Positions 16,622-26,085 of a stretch of 64,000 nt of DNA are shown here, piece after piece. Numbering within the stretch: position 1 is the first letter of the stretch; each line of letters starts with the position of its first letter. Made by a program: the position numbers and the translations under genes. Under the pieces are notes generated by a model that ran no database searches, had not been told where the DNA came from, and saw nothing but the letters and a program-made list of their open reading frames with translations. This DNA is from DASYTH01 sp045806965 (GTDB lineage Bacteria > Actinomycetota > Actinomycetes > Mycobacteriales > Pseudonocardiaceae), in NCBI GenBank assembly GCA_045806965.1, contig JBJMIG010000021.1:1-64000 (forward strand), given 5' to 3'.

Positions 16622-18847
16622 CTACCGGGGCAACGGGTCGAAGTCGACCGCGAAGTTGATCGGGAAGCTGCGCGGCCGGGTGCCGGTGGCCCTGGCGTAG
16701 GCGTTGGCCACCGCGGCCGCGGCGGCCGGCACACCGAGCTCACCGGCGCCGCCCGGCTCACCGTTCGCCGGCATGATGTGGATGTCCACATCGGACGGTG
16801 TGTGCCGTTGAACGGCGTAGTGGAACTGGGCGAAGCTGGCCTCCACCGGCAGGCCCCGGTCGATGTGTACGCCGGCCTGAAGGATCGTGGAGATCCCGTC
16901 GGTGAGCCCGCCGAGCAGCTGCGCCTCGAGGCCACGGGGGTTGATCGGCCGGCCGACGTCCGCGACGATCACCGCCTTCGTGACCCTCGGCTTCTTCGGG
17001 TCGCGTGCGTCGATCTCCACCAGGCAGGCCGTGCAGGACCGGTACTCCTCGTGGAAGGCGACGCCCTGGGCGTGCCCAGCGGGCATGGCACGGCCCCAGC
17101 CGCCGCGCTGCGCCGCGGTGTCCAGCACGGCACGGGCCCTGGCCGTCTTGAGCGTGGCCCGGCGGAAGGCGACGGGGTCCTTGCCGAGCTTGCGGGCCAC
17201 CTCATCGACCATGATCTCCTCGGCGGCCCGGACCGTGGCCGAGTACACCGAACGCCAGCTGGCCGTGTTCATCTTCAGCGGGATCTCGTTGAGCAACTCG
17301 GTGACGATGCCGAAGTTGTACGGCACCCTCTCGGTGAGGGTGAACACCGCCTCCGGGAACGCGGCCGGCACCAGCTTCGCCGGTAGCGCGGAGAGCGCCT
17401 CGCCGACGCCGGTGCGGAAATCCGTCTCGACGCTCGCCACCCGGTGCTCATAGGAGAGCACCTGCCCGGCCAGGTGGGTGACCCTGATCTTGTGGTGGGT
17501 GGCCGCCCGCGCCCGGCCGTGCCGGATGTCGTCAACCCTGGTCCACATCAGTTTCACCGGCCGGCCGACCTTCTTGGAGACCTGCGCGGCCTCGCGGGCG
17601 GCGTCGAAGAAGAGCCTGCGGCCGAACGAGCCGCCGCCCCTGGTGACGTGCACGGTCACCTTGTCCTGCGGCAGCCCGAGATCGGCGGCGATGGTCTGCT
17701 GCGCGATGATCGGTGTCTTCAGTCCGGCCCAGATCTCGGCCCGGTCGGCGCGCACGTCGGCCACCGCGGAGTTGGTCTCCATCGGTGCGTGCGGGACGAA
17801 CGCGAAGTCGAACTCGGCATCCACGCTCGGCGTGAGCAGGGCGAGCGGGCTGAACGGCAGCGTCGCCGCGCGGAGCTTGCGCCGAATATCCTCATCGGAC
17901 AGATCGTCGATGGTTCCCTTGCCCCATTTGACCTTGAGCGCGTCCTTGGCGGCGATGGCCTGACCGAAGGTCTCCGCGACGACCGCCACGCCGGTGGGGA
18001 TCACGGCCACCGCGACCACACCGGGCAGGCCGCGTGCGGCGCTGTCGTCTACCGAGACCACGGTGCCGCCGATGGACGGCGGGCGGGCCACCACGGTGGG
18101 CAGCGCGCCAGGTATCGCGAGGTCGAGAGCGAACTTGGCCTTGCCGGTGACCAGTTCCCGGGCGTCGAGCCGGGTGGTCGGCCGGCCGATGACCTTGTGC
18201 TGGCTCACCGGCTTCGGGGTCGGTGCGACGGCAGGCGCGGCGACCTTGGCGGCGGCCGCGGAGAGCGATCCGTAGCTCGCGGTGCGCCCGTCCGGCGCGA
18301 TCACCTTGGTGTCCTTGGTGGACAGCGTGTCCGCCCGCACCTGCCAGCGCTGCGCGGCCGCGGTCACCAGCCGGGCCCGGGCCTGCGCGGCCAGCGCCCG
18401 CACCGGCTCGTACAGTGAGCGCACCGAGTTGGACCCGCCGGTGATCTGGTTGAACAGCAGTTCCGGCCGGGCATCCGAGAGCGGAGTGTCTACATCGGAC
18501 AACCGGGCGTCCAGCTCCTCGGCCACCATCATGGCAACCGCGGTACTGATCCCCTGGCCCACCTCGGCCCTCGGCAGTTGGAGCACCACCCGGTTTCCGG
18601 TGGTGATCTCCAGGATCAGCAGCCGCGAGGTGGGCAACGCCATGGTGGTCAGCAGATCGCCGAGATCGGCGAAGTCCGCGAGGCCGGGCAGGCTGGGCAG
18701 CCCGGCCGGGGCGGGGGTCGCCTCGGCGCCAAGACCAAGCCGGGCCGCGACGGTCAGCGTCGGGGCCGCGACCAGGAACGCGAGCACGCCGCGACGACCG
18801 AGGGTCCGCCGTTCGCGATCAACAGGTGTCGAATGCGGATCGGCCAC
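16622..18847 (-). CDS. Tat-exported molybdopterin-binding hydroxylase large subunit (IorB-like)
   Basis: A 741-residue catalytic subunit. It opens with a twin-arginine signal, RRTLGRRGVLAFLVAA at about residues 13-28, so the complex is probably exported folded. The molybdopterin domains show GGSFGRRLFFDAA and, near the C-terminus, GAGELGVPAAAAAVANA with the probable catalytic glutamate. Members oxidise N-heterocycles or aldehydes using water; the substrate is unknown. First gene of the operon with the 2Fe-2S subunit, two mini-ORFs and the SodC-like gene. Export of a redox enzyme with a SodC-like partner suggests handling of superoxide made outside the cell (inference). No XdhC-type maturation chaperone is adjacent. 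Confidence 0.88.
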   Translation of the reverse strand: MADPHSTPVDRERRTLGRRGVLAFLVAAPTLTVAARLGLGAEATPAPAGLPSLPGLADFADLGDLLTTMALPTSRLLILEITTGNRVVLQLPRAEVGQGISTAVAMMVAEELDARLSDVDTPLSDARPELLFNQITGGSNSVRSLYEPVRALAAQARARLVTAAAQRWQVRADTLSTKDTKVIAPDGRTASYGSLSAAAAKVAAPAVAPTPKPVSQHKVIGRPTTRLDARELVTGKAKFALDLAIPGALPTVVARPPSIGGTVVSVDDSAARGLPGVVAVAVIPTGVAVVAETFGQAIAAKDALKVKWGKGTIDDLSDEDIRRKLRAATLPFSPLALLTPSVDAEFDFAFVPHAPMETNSAVADVRADRAEIWAGLKTPIIAQQTIAADLGLPQDKVTVHVTRGGGSFGRRLFFDAAREAAQVSKKVGRPVKLMWTRVDDIRHGRARAATHHKIRVTHLAGQVLSYEHRVASVETDFRTGVGEALSALPAKLVPAAFPEAVFTLTERVPYNFGIVTELLNEIPLKMNTASWRSVYSATVRAAEEIMVDEVARKLGKDPVAFRRATLKTARARAVLDTAAQRGGWGRAMPAGHAQGVAFHEEYRSCTACLVEIDARDPKKPRVTKAVIVADVGRPINPRGLEAQLLGGLTDGISTILQAGVHIDRGLPVEASFAQFHYAVQRHTPSDVDIHIMPANGEPGGAGELGVPAAAAAVANAYARATGTRPRSFPINFAVDFDPLPR

Positions 18848-19402
18848 AATGCTCCTATTTCTCCCAGCCAGTTTCGCGACGGCTTGGCGGCGTGTTCCGG
18901 GTTTGTCGGAATGTGGGTCACCCGGGTGGGGAATGACAGGTGCCGGGCCTGGTCACGACCAGGGGCAAGCGGTGACCGGCCCGGCGAGCTTAGCGGAATC
19001 GCGGTTCAGCGTTGCGCCCGGACACAGCCTCGACCACAGCGCTCGGTAGCGGCCGACCGGCCCCTGAGCGCACCTTCAGCAGCTTCCGCCGTGGCATCCG
19101 GGGGTGTGATCTGGCCACCAGCCCTCCAAGTCTCAACCAGGTTTCAGCGCGGAACGGTGATTCAGTCAGGCGGACGGTAGCCGGCCGGCTACCGGGCCGC
19201 AACCTGGCCGAGACGAATAGGGAGCAACGTTGGGGTTGATCCCCTAATCCCCTAATGACGGGCTGAAATGTTTGTAGGGGATTTGGAAGGATCTTGTTGA
19301 CGAAGGGGATGCGGCTACCTAGCCTCACAGCACTACTCCGAACACCACTGGGAACTTCTCCCGGTTTCTCCGCACACCGACAGAAAGGCGGGGACCATCC
19401 GC
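18848..19402. promoter_or_regulatory. 555-bp divergent regulatory gap upstream of the conservon
   Basis: No convincing gene. It separates the hydroxylase operon (minus) from cvnA (plus). On the cvnA side, TTGACG (19297-19302), 17 bp and TAGCCT (19320-19325) form a good housekeeping-type promoter. Just upstream lie ATCCCCTAATCCCCTAAT (about 19239-19256) and the inverted TAGGGGATT (19275-19283), an unassigned operator-like arrangement. The rest shows nothing recognisable. Confidence 0.55.
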
Positions 19403-21682
19403 ATGCGCGCACGGCAGTCGCGGCGCCGGGTCACCGCGATCTCGACCCAGGTGTTGCTCATCGCGCTCGTGCCGAGCATCGCTGTGGTGCTGGTCGGCGC
19501 GGCGCTCTCCGCCTACCTGGTGTACCAGGGCCGACAGGTGAGCGGGTTCGCCGACGACGCCCGAGGGGCGCTCGAGCCGATCTCCCGGTTCGTCACCGGT
19601 GTCCAGGAGGAACGCCGGCTGACCATGCGCCCGGCCAACCAGTCGCAGGCCGGCCCGGCCGACCTGGACGCGCAGCGCCGCCGGGTGGACGAGACCCTCG
19701 CGGTGCTCAACCGGACGAGCGATGAGCTCGCCAGCGGTGCGTCGGAGGACCTGCGTGGCACGCTCGCCGAGCTCGCCCGGTCCACCGACGGACTTCCGGC
19801 CGTGCGGCAGCAGATCGATTCCGGCGTGCTCGACCCGTGGCACGCTTACCACAGCTACGACGACCTGCTCGACCTGTGCGGCGCGGTGATCCAGGGCATC
19901 GCCCGTTCGGCCGCGGACGCCGCGGTCGGGTTCGAGCAGATGATCAGTTACGACCTGTACAAGTCGGCCGAGGCGATGTCCCGCTCGCACGCGATGGCCG
20001 TGCGCGCGGTCGTGTCCGGGGTGGACGGCACCCAGTTCCACGAGCTCGCCCACCAGCTCGGCATGTACCACGAGCAGGTCGAGTCGGTGGTGCCGCGGCT
20101 GACGCCGCGGGAGCGGGACACCTACGCCGCGCTGAAGGGCACCCCCGCCTGGGCCGCGCTGGTGGCCGGCGACAACGCGCTGATGTTCCGCGGCCCCACC
20201 TTCACCCAGCCCACGTTCGACGTGCCCGCCTGGGAGTCGTCCGCCCGGCAGGTGGGCACCGCGCTGATGGGACTCTACGTTTCACACTCGCAGTACGCCG
20301 CGAGCCTGGCCACCGCGCGTGGTGACCACACCTTCCAGATCTCGATGCTCGCCGGGGCGGCGATCCTGATCATCGTGCTGCTGGCGATCGTGATCGCGCT
20401 GCGGCTCTCCCGCGGGATGGTTCGCCGGCTGCGCGGGTTGCGCCGTGAGACCCTCGACGTCGCGCGCAACGGCCTGCCCGAGCTGGTCACCCGGATTCAG
20501 CAGGGAAAGTCGGTCGACCTGCGGAAACCGACCAGCCTGCTCGACTACGGCACGGACGAGGTCGGCCAGGTGGCCGACGCGTTCAACAACGCGCAGCGCA
20601 CCGCGATCGCCGCCGCCGTCCGCGAGGCCGAGACCCGGCAGGGGGTGCGCGCGGTGTTCCTCAACATCGCCCGGCGCAGCCAGGTCATCGTGCACCGCCA
20701 GCTCGGCGTGCTGGACCGGGCCGAGCGCGCGGTCGAGGATCCCGAGCAGCTACAGGTGCTCTTCCAGCTCGACCATCTGGCCACCCGCGCCCGGCGCAAC
20801 GCGGAGAACCTGATCATCCTGGCCGGCGAGCAGCCCGGCCGGCAGTGGCGCAACCCGGTCTCGCTGCGCGACGTGGTGCGCAGCGCCGTCGCCGAGACCG
20901 AGCAGTACACCCGGGTGAAGGTCACGTCGCTGCCCGACGTGGCCGTGGTCGGCACCGCTGTGGCGGACATCGTGCATCTGCTCGCCGAGTTGGTGGACAA
21001 CGGCACCGCGTTCTCCCCGAAAGAGTCCACGGTGGAGGTTCGGGCGAGCCAGGTCCGCCGGGGCGTGGTGGTGGAGATCGAGGACAACGGCCTCGGCATC
21101 GAGCCGGACCGGCTCGGTGAGCTCAACGCCATGCTCCAGCACCCGCCCGGTTTCGACATGATGGCGCTCGGCACGGAGTCGCGGGTCGGCCTGTTCGTGG
21201 TGGCCCGGCTCGCCGACCGGCACGAGATCAAGGTGGCGCTGCGCGATTCCGACTTCGGCGGTACGCGGGCGGTCGTGCTGATCCCGCAGAGTCGGGTGGT
21301 CACGCCGGAGCAGCCGGCCGAGCCGGCGCCGGTCCCGGACAGCGTCGCTCCCCGGCCGCGTTCGCCGTTGCGCGACCGCACCCGGATCGTCGGGGGAACC
21401 GTGGCGAAGCCGCCGCTGCCCCGGCGGCACCGGCAGGCCAACCTCGCTCCTCAACTGCTCACCGGCGAACCGGGCGGCGAGCACGACGGGGCGGTGTGGC
21501 CGGGAGGTGACGAGCCGCCCCAGCCAGAGCGGTCCCGGCGCAGCATGTCGGCGTTCCAGCAAGGCACCAGGCAGGGCCGGGGCGTCGATCCGGGCAACAG
21601 CGGCAGCAATGGCAGCAGCGGCAGCAATGGCAACAGCGGCAGCAGTGGAAGCAATGGCCGCCAGGCCGACCGGAACTGGTGA
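19403..21682 (+). CDS. Conservon sensor histidine kinase with nitrate/nitrite-sensor-like extracellular domain (CvnA)
   Basis: A 759-residue membrane kinase. TM1 spans about residues 17-39; an extracytoplasmic NIT-like domain (about 40-310) contains VQEERRLTM. TM2 is near 315-335, followed by a HAMP-like linker. The ATPase region has LLAELVDNGTAFSP (N box), EIEDNGLGIEP and SRVGLFVVARLA. No canonical phospho-acceptor H box is evident, as is usual for CvnA proteins. The C-terminal tail after about residue 620 is disordered and ends in a Gly/Ser/Asn-rich stretch encoded by near-tandem GGCAGC repeats (21598-21655). It leads the CvnABCD operon, thought to act like a bacterial G-protein-coupled system. 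Confidence 0.9.
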   Translation: MRARQSRRRVTAISTQVLLIALVPSIAVVLVGAALSAYLVYQGRQVSGFADDARGALEPISRFVTGVQEERRLTMRPANQSQAGPADLDAQRRRVDETLAVLNRTSDELASGASEDLRGTLAELARSTDGLPAVRQQIDSGVLDPWHAYHSYDDLLDLCGAVIQGIARSAADAAVGFEQMISYDLYKSAEAMSRSHAMAVRAVVSGVDGTQFHELAHQLGMYHEQVESVVPRLTPRERDTYAALKGTPAWAALVAGDNALMFRGPTFTQPTFDVPAWESSARQVGTALMGLYVSHSQYAASLATARGDHTFQISMLAGAAILIIVLLAIVIALRLSRGMVRRLRGLRRETLDVARNGLPELVTRIQQGKSVDLRKPTSLLDYGTDEVGQVADAFNNAQRTAIAAAVREAETRQGVRAVFLNIARRSQVIVHRQLGVLDRAERAVEDPEQLQVLFQLDHLATRARRNAENLIILAGEQPGRQWRNPVSLRDVVRSAVAETEQYTRVKVTSLPDVAVVGTAVADIVHLLAELVDNGTAFSPKESTVEVRASQVRRGVVVEIEDNGLGIEPDRLGELNAMLQHPPGFDMMALGTESRVGLFVVARLADRHEIKVALRDSDFGGTRAVVLIPQSRVVTPEQPAEPAPVPDSVAPRPRSPLRDRTRIVGGTVAKPPLPRRHRQANLAPQLLTGEPGGEHDGAVWPGGDEPPQPERSRRSMSAFQQGTRQGRGVDPGNSGSNGSSGSNGNSGSSGSNGRQADRNW

Positions 21683-21696
21683 AGGGGACGAGGAAC

Positions 21697-22116
21697 ATGG
21701 CTGTGCGGTCGGACCTTACCGAGCTGGACTGGTTGCTGGACGGTTTGATCGACCGGGTGGCCGGCGCCGACCGGGCGGTGCTGCTCTCCGCCGACGGGCT
21801 GCCGCTGGCCAGTTCCACCAACCTGCCCGCCTCGGACGCCGAGCACCTTTCCGCCGTGGCATCGGCGTTCCAGAGCCTGGCAAAGGGAACCGGCAAGCAG
21901 TTCGGCGGCGGCCCGGTGCGGCAGACCGTGGTGGAGATGGAGCACGCCTATCTGCTGGTCACCGCGGCCGGCAGCGGCGCCTGCGTGGCGATCCTCGCCC
22001 GCGAGGATGCCGACCTCGGGATGCTGGCCTACGAGACCAACCTGATGGTGAGCCGGGTCGGCGCCTACCTGTCCACCGCACCGCGGGCCGCTACGGTGCC
22101 GCCACGCGTCCAGTGA
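21697..22116 (+). CDS. Roadblock/LC7 protein of the conservon (CvnB)
   Basis: A 139-residue Roadblock/LC7-family protein (LDWLLDGLIDRVAGADRAVLLSADGLPLA is the start of the fold; STNL and YLLVTAAGSGACVAILA follow). In bacteria such proteins act as regulators or activators of small GTPases. ATG 21697 follows GGGGACGAGG; a GTG overlapping the cvnA stop gives six more residues. Expected to bridge kinase CvnA and GTPase CvnD. Confidence 0.9.
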   Translation: MAVRSDLTELDWLLDGLIDRVAGADRAVLLSADGLPLASSTNLPASDAEHLSAVASAFQSLAKGTGKQFGGGPVRQTVVEMEHAYLLVTAAGSGACVAILAREDADLGMLAYETNLMVSRVGAYLSTAPRAATVPPRVQ

Positions 22117-22493
22117 CCGTCGCCATGAACGACGCCGGGGACGCGTGGTACGACGACGCCGCCGGCCCGCTGGTTCGGCCGTACCAGGTGACCGGCGGAC
22201 GCACCCGGCCCGGTCGGCACGACCTCGACCTGATCACCCTGGTGGTGGCCGTCGACCCGGAAACCCATGCCAGGCTGGTGACCCCGGAGCACGCCGAGGT
22301 GCTGGGCGTGTGCGCCTTCCCCGCGTCGGTCGCGGAGGTGGCGGCCAAGCTGAACCTGCCGCTCGGCGTGGCCAAGGTGCTGATCAGCGACCTGGTCGAG
22401 CTGAACTTCGTGATCTTCCGCTCGGGCTGGCAGCCGGCCGCGCCGGACCTGGACATGATGCGGAAGGTGCTGGATGGCATCCGCAACCTCTGA
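22113..22493 (+). CDS. DUF742 protein of the conservon (CvnC)
   Basis: A 126-residue DUF742 protein, recognised by GPLVRPYQVTGGRT, LDLITLVVA and the C-terminal winged-helix-like block VAKLNLPLGVAKVLISDLVE. GTG 22113 overlaps the cvnB stop (GTGA); ATG 22125 is an alternative. DUF742 proteins are the third component of every conservon; some conservon proteins affect antibiotic and morphology control in Streptomyces, but the biochemical role is unclear. Confidence 0.9.
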   Translation: MTVAMNDAGDAWYDDAAGPLVRPYQVTGGRTRPGRHDLDLITLVVAVDPETHARLVTPEHAEVLGVCAFPASVAEVAAKLNLPLGVAKVLISDLVELNFVIFRSGWQPAAPDLDMMRKVLDGIRNL

Positions 22494-23064
22494 ACCGGTC
22501 CTGGCCGCGGTCGCGGTAAAGCTCCTGGTGGCCGGCGGGTTCGGCGTCGGCAAGACCACCATGGTCGGCGCCGTCAGCGAGATCCCGCCGCTGCGCACCG
22601 AGGAGCTGATCACCGAGTCCAGTGCCGGAGTGGACAGCCTGGCCGGCGTCGCGCAGAAGACCACCACGACGGTCGCGCTGGACTTCGGCCGGATCACCAT
22701 CAACCCGGAGCTGATCCTGTACCTGTTCGGCACGCCCGGCCAGGAGCGGTTCTGGTTCATGTGGGACGAGCTCTCCCGCGGCGCGCTCGGCGCGGTCGTG
22801 CTCGCCGACACCCGCCGGCTCGACAGCTGCTTCGCCGCGATCGACTACTTCGAGCGCCGCGGCCTGCCTTTCGTGATCGGGGTGAACTGCTTCGACGGCG
22901 CGCAGCTGTACAACGTGGCCGAGGTGCGCGATGCGCTGGACGTGGACGGCCCGGTGCCGCTGCTGCTGTGCGATGCCCGGGAGCGCGAGTCGGTCAAGCA
23001 TCTGCTGGCCAGCCTGGTCGAACTGGCGATGGCACGCACCGGGATGTCCGTTGACCATCTGTGA
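22474..23064 (+). CDS. Small GTPase of the conservon (CvnD)
   Basis: A 196-residue GTP-binding protein of the MglA/CvnD class. Residues GGFGVGKTT form the P-loop, YLFGTPGQERF matches the G3 switch region (DxxG replaced by GTPGQ), and GVNCFDGA corresponds to G4. ATG 22474 overlaps the end of cvnC by 20 bp, in keeping with coupled translation of the four-gene operon. Absence of an NKxD motif is normal in this subfamily. Confidence 0.92.
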   Translation: MASATSEPVLAAVAVKLLVAGGFGVGKTTMVGAVSEIPPLRTEELITESSAGVDSLAGVAQKTTTTVALDFGRITINPELILYLFGTPGQERFWFMWDELSRGALGAVVLADTRRLDSCFAAIDYFERRGLPFVIGVNCFDGAQLYNVAEVRDALDVDGPVPLLLCDARERESVKHLLASLVELAMARTGMSVDHL

Positions 23065-23083
23065 CACGCCGTATCATGCGCCG

Positions 23084-23686
23084 GTGACCAGCGAGGGTGC
23101 CAGAACAGCCCGCCGGCGCGAGCAGATCCTCGACGCGGCCGCCCGGGTGTTCGCCGAGAAGGGCTACCACGAGGCCGGGATCGCCGACATCGCCACGGAT
23201 CTGGGCATCGGGCACGGCACGTTCTACCGGTACTTCGAGAACAAGAAGGACATCGTCAGCCAGGCCGTCGACCTCGCCGTGCGCCGGATCGACGAGACCG
23301 TGCTCGAGGAGGATCCCGAGTCGAGCAACGACCTTGCCGCCTGCCGCGCCCAGATCGAGCGGATCTTCCTGCGGTTGTTCGCCCTGCAGGACCGCCATCC
23401 GCACCTGATCCGGTTCCTCTACCGGCAGGCCACCGACCCGGTCCGGCTCGGCGTCGCACTGGACGGCTTCCTCGACTACACCGCGCGGCTGATCCGAAAC
23501 GGGATGACCAAGGGGTTTCTGCGCCAGGACATCGACGTGGAGATCGCCGGGCAGGCGCTGGTCGCGGTCATGTTCGACGTGCTGCGCCGGTCCGCCGCGG
23601 CGCCGATGTCGGCGGCGCTGCGTCAGCGGTGGATGTCCACCGGAACCCGGATGATCCTGGAAGGCCTGCGGCAGCAGGCACCGTAA
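23084..23686 (+). CDS. TetR-family transcriptional regulator
   Basis: A 200-residue TetR repressor. The helix-turn-helix lies at about residues 10-55 (REQILDAAARVFAEKGYHEAGIADIATDLGIG, then GTFYRYFENKKDI). The C-terminal ligand domain is helical with RHPHLIRFLYRQ. GTG 23084 is 19 bp after the conservon GTPase gene in the same direction, so it may be a fifth gene of that operon. Target and ligand unknown. Confidence 0.88.
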   Translation: MTSEGARTARRREQILDAAARVFAEKGYHEAGIADIATDLGIGHGTFYRYFENKKDIVSQAVDLAVRRIDETVLEEDPESSNDLAACRAQIERIFLRLFALQDRHPHLIRFLYRQATDPVRLGVALDGFLDYTARLIRNGMTKGFLRQDIDVEIAGQALVAVMFDVLRRSAAAPMSAALRQRWMSTGTRMILEGLRQQAP

Positions 23687-23711
23687 CAACACCCAACCAA
23701 CACCCACCCCC

Positions 23712-23753
23712 GCGAGTCGCGCGCTCAGGCAAGTGAGTTGCGCGCTCAGGCAA
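23712..23753. repeat. Two tandem copies of the dispersed 21-bp repeat
   Basis: Units 23712-23732 and 23733-23753, reading on the minus strand TTGCCTGAGCGCG followed by two variable bases, ACTC and two more. It lies between the convergent TetR and membrane-protein genes. Other arrays are at 56141-56203 and 58106-58147, with a degenerate copy at 32123-32144. Confidence 0.85.
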
Positions 23754-23774
23754 CTGATCGCCGGTTGCGCGCCG

Positions 23775-24224
23775 TCAGGTCCGGATGACGTCGGCGAACT
23801 TGAGCCCGGCCACGTAGTCCCGGAACGCCGGCAACTGGTCCGGGCAGTACACGCTGAGGATCAGCGCCTCGCCCTGCACGACCCGGTAAGCCACCTGGAC
23901 CGGGCGAACACCGGTATGGGCGGCGCCGTTGGACAGTTGCTGGTTCATCGCGGCCTTGGCCAGCGCGTCCCCCGGGTGCTCGCAGACCGCGCCGCCGTCG
24001 GTGCCGAACGTGCCGACGACGAAGTCCGCCGACGGTGCGGGCAGCCCGGCCTGCTCGAACGCCGAGATCAGCTCGGTGGCCTTGCTCCTGGCCTCCTCGT
24101 TGTCCGTCGGCAGGGCAAAGGCGATCATGCCGAACACCATCAGGACGATGAGCAGGGTCGCGACGACGGCGTAGAGCACCCGGTTGTTCCGGTGCACGTG
24201 GTGCCACCTCGGCTTGGTGTTCAT
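23775..24224 (-). CDS. Small single-pass membrane protein, function unknown
   Basis: A 149-residue protein with a basic N-terminus, one membrane segment (about residues 17-37, VLYAVVATLLIVLMVFGMIAF) and an external domain of about 110 residues. Two cysteines, in AVCEHPG and SVYCPDQ, could form a disulfide. ATG 24224 follows a GAAGGGA ribosome site. It begins 10 bp after the permease gene and should be co-transcribed with it, so it may be an accessory to that transporter. I recognise no family. Confidence 0.75.
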   Translation of the reverse strand: MNTKPRWHHVHRNNRVLYAVVATLLIVLMVFGMIAFALPTDNEEARSKATELISAFEQAGLPAPSADFVVGTFGTDGGAVCEHPGDALAKAAMNQQLSNGAAHTGVRPVQVAYRVVQGEALILSVYCPDQLPAFRDYVAGLKFADVIRT

Positions 24225-24234
24225 CGCATTCCCT

Positions 24235-25704
24235 TCAGGCCGCGGCGCCGGCCGGTTCGGTCCGCCAACCGGGCTTGCGGAACCGGTAGAACAGGAAGGG
24301 CACGAGCAGACCGATGATGAGAACGCCACCCGAGATCACCGCGACGTAGGTTCCCGCGCTGCCGTTGCCGAACTGCGACGGCGGGACGAACCCGATGAAC
24401 AGCGCGGCGAGCGAGGCGGCGAACCCGACCACGCACAGCAGCACGAGCGCCGGCGCGCGGTAGCCGCGCGGGTGGTCCGGCTCCTTGCGGCGCAGCCGCA
24501 CCGCGGCCACGAACATCAGCAGATACATGATCAGATAGACCTGGGTGGTCATCACCGAGAAGATCCAGTATCCGCTGGACACGTTGGGCACCAACCCGTA
24601 CAGCAGCGCGATGACCGTGGTCAGCACGCCCTGGGCGACCAGGATGTTCCGCGGCACGCCCTGTGCGTTCGTCTTCTGCAGGTACGGCGGGAGGTAGCCG
24701 TGCTGCCGGCTGACCAGCAGCAGACCCTTGGACGGACCCGCCAGCCAGGTCAGCATGCCGCCGAGTGACGCGCAGACGATCATGACCGCGAGGATCGGGG
24801 TCAGGAACTCGACGCCGAACACCGCGAAGAACCCTTGGAACGCCTGCATCAGCCCCGCGGTCAGGCTGAGATCCGCCGCCGGCACGACCCAGCTGATGGC
24901 CAGCGCGGGCAGGATGAAGATGGCCAGCACCAGTCCCATGGCGAGGAAGATCGCCCGGGGGAACTCGGTGCCCGGCTTGCGCAGGGACGACACGTGTACC
25001 GCGTTCATCTCCATGCCGGAGTAGCTGAGGAAGTTGTTGACGATCAGCACCAGGCTGGCCACGCCGGCCCAGGCGGGCAGCAGGTGCGAGCTGTCCATCG
25101 GCGCCGCGGACTGGTTGCCCTGCAACAGATAGACGATGCCGAGGATGATCAGCACCACCCCGGGGATCAGCGTGCCGATGAAGAGGCCGCTGCTGGCCAG
25201 GCCGGCGAGCGCCTTGGTGCCGCGCGCCGAGACGTACACGCCCAGCCAGTAGACGACGATGATCACGGCCGCCGTGTAGATCCCGTTCGTGGCCAGGCTC
25301 GGCGCGAAAACGTAGGCCAAGGTGCTGGCCACGAACGACAGCAGGCTCGGGTAGTAGAAGATCGTCATGGCGAACTGGCACCAGGCGGCGAGGAAGCCGG
25401 CGGCCGGCGTGATTCCCCGGGTCACCCAGTTGTAGACGCCGCCGCTCCAGCCCGAGGCCAGCTCCGCCGACACCAATGAGGTCGGCAGCAGGAAGACGAT
25501 GCCGGGCACCACGTACAGGAAGATGCACGCCAGGCCGTAGACGGCCATGGTCGGCGCGGGGCGCAGGCTCGCCACCGATGACGTGGTCATGAACGCCAGC
25601 GCGGTCCACGCGATGAACTGGGGACCGGTGACGATCGTCTTCGCGGTCTGAGCTACCCCTCGGGGCGCAGCTTCCCCCGCGCCACTTGCTGCCTCCGCGC
25701 TCAT
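24235..25704 (-). CDS. APC-superfamily amino acid permease (glutamate/GABA antiporter-like)
   Basis: A 489-residue transporter with about 12 membrane segments. Features: N-terminal helix block with LASGWSGGVYNWV, the unwound-helix area MTIFYYPSLLSFV, and WLAGPSKGLLLVSRQHGYLPPYLQKTN, which is typical of the GadC/YjeM group. ATG 25704 follows GGGAGG; upstream extension to 25857 lacks family similarity. The substrate (an amino acid or its decarboxylated amine) is inferred. It heads a two-gene operon with the small membrane protein. Confidence 0.85.
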   Translation of the reverse strand: MSAEAASGAGEAAPRGVAQTAKTIVTGPQFIAWTALAFMTTSSVASLRPAPTMAVYGLACIFLYVVPGIVFLLPTSLVSAELASGWSGGVYNWVTRGITPAAGFLAAWCQFAMTIFYYPSLLSFVASTLAYVFAPSLATNGIYTAAVIIVVYWLGVYVSARGTKALAGLASSGLFIGTLIPGVVLIILGIVYLLQGNQSAAPMDSSHLLPAWAGVASLVLIVNNFLSYSGMEMNAVHVSSLRKPGTEFPRAIFLAMGLVLAIFILPALAISWVVPAADLSLTAGLMQAFQGFFAVFGVEFLTPILAVMIVCASLGGMLTWLAGPSKGLLLVSRQHGYLPPYLQKTNAQGVPRNILVAQGVLTTVIALLYGLVPNVSSGYWIFSVMTTQVYLIMYLLMFVAAVRLRRKEPDHPRGYRAPALVLLCVVGFAASLAALFIGFVPPSQFGNGSAGTYVAVISGGVLIIGLLVPFLFYRFRKPGWRTEPAGAAA

Positions 25705-25970
25705 GCACGCCTCCCTGTCCGCCCACTCTGGCAGCGTCACCTTTGTGATCACGGGTGCCGGTGACCTCACCCCTCGCGGATGAAAGTTGGCGCTGCCAAG
25801 GCCGAGGACGCCGACGCGCTGCCGGTCACCGTGACCACCCGGCGGCGGTCGCGTCACGGGCCGGTGGGTCCGCCGTGCGTCCGATGAGGACGATCCCCGC
25901 AGTGATCACCCGCTACAGGTGATGGCCACGCCGCGGCCGGCGAGGACAGGTACCGATGGGCGGCCCTTTC

Positions 25971-26021
25971 AGCGGAAGGTGACATTCCGCTGTGAGAGCG
26001 CCATGAAGGTGGCATTCCGCT
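25971..26021. repeat. Two copies of the AAGGTGACATTCC element
   Basis: The first copy (25971-25991) is flanked by AGCGG and CCGCT so that AGCGGAA and TTCCGCT pair as a hairpin. A second, AAGGTGGCATTCCGCT, lies at 26006-26021. Same family as 13973-14021 and 60761-60781. Confidence 0.8.
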
Positions 26022-26085
26022 GATTGAACCGGCGGTAGCTGACCGGCGTCCGGTGCAGCGGCCGGGCAGCGTGGCGGGCCCCGTG

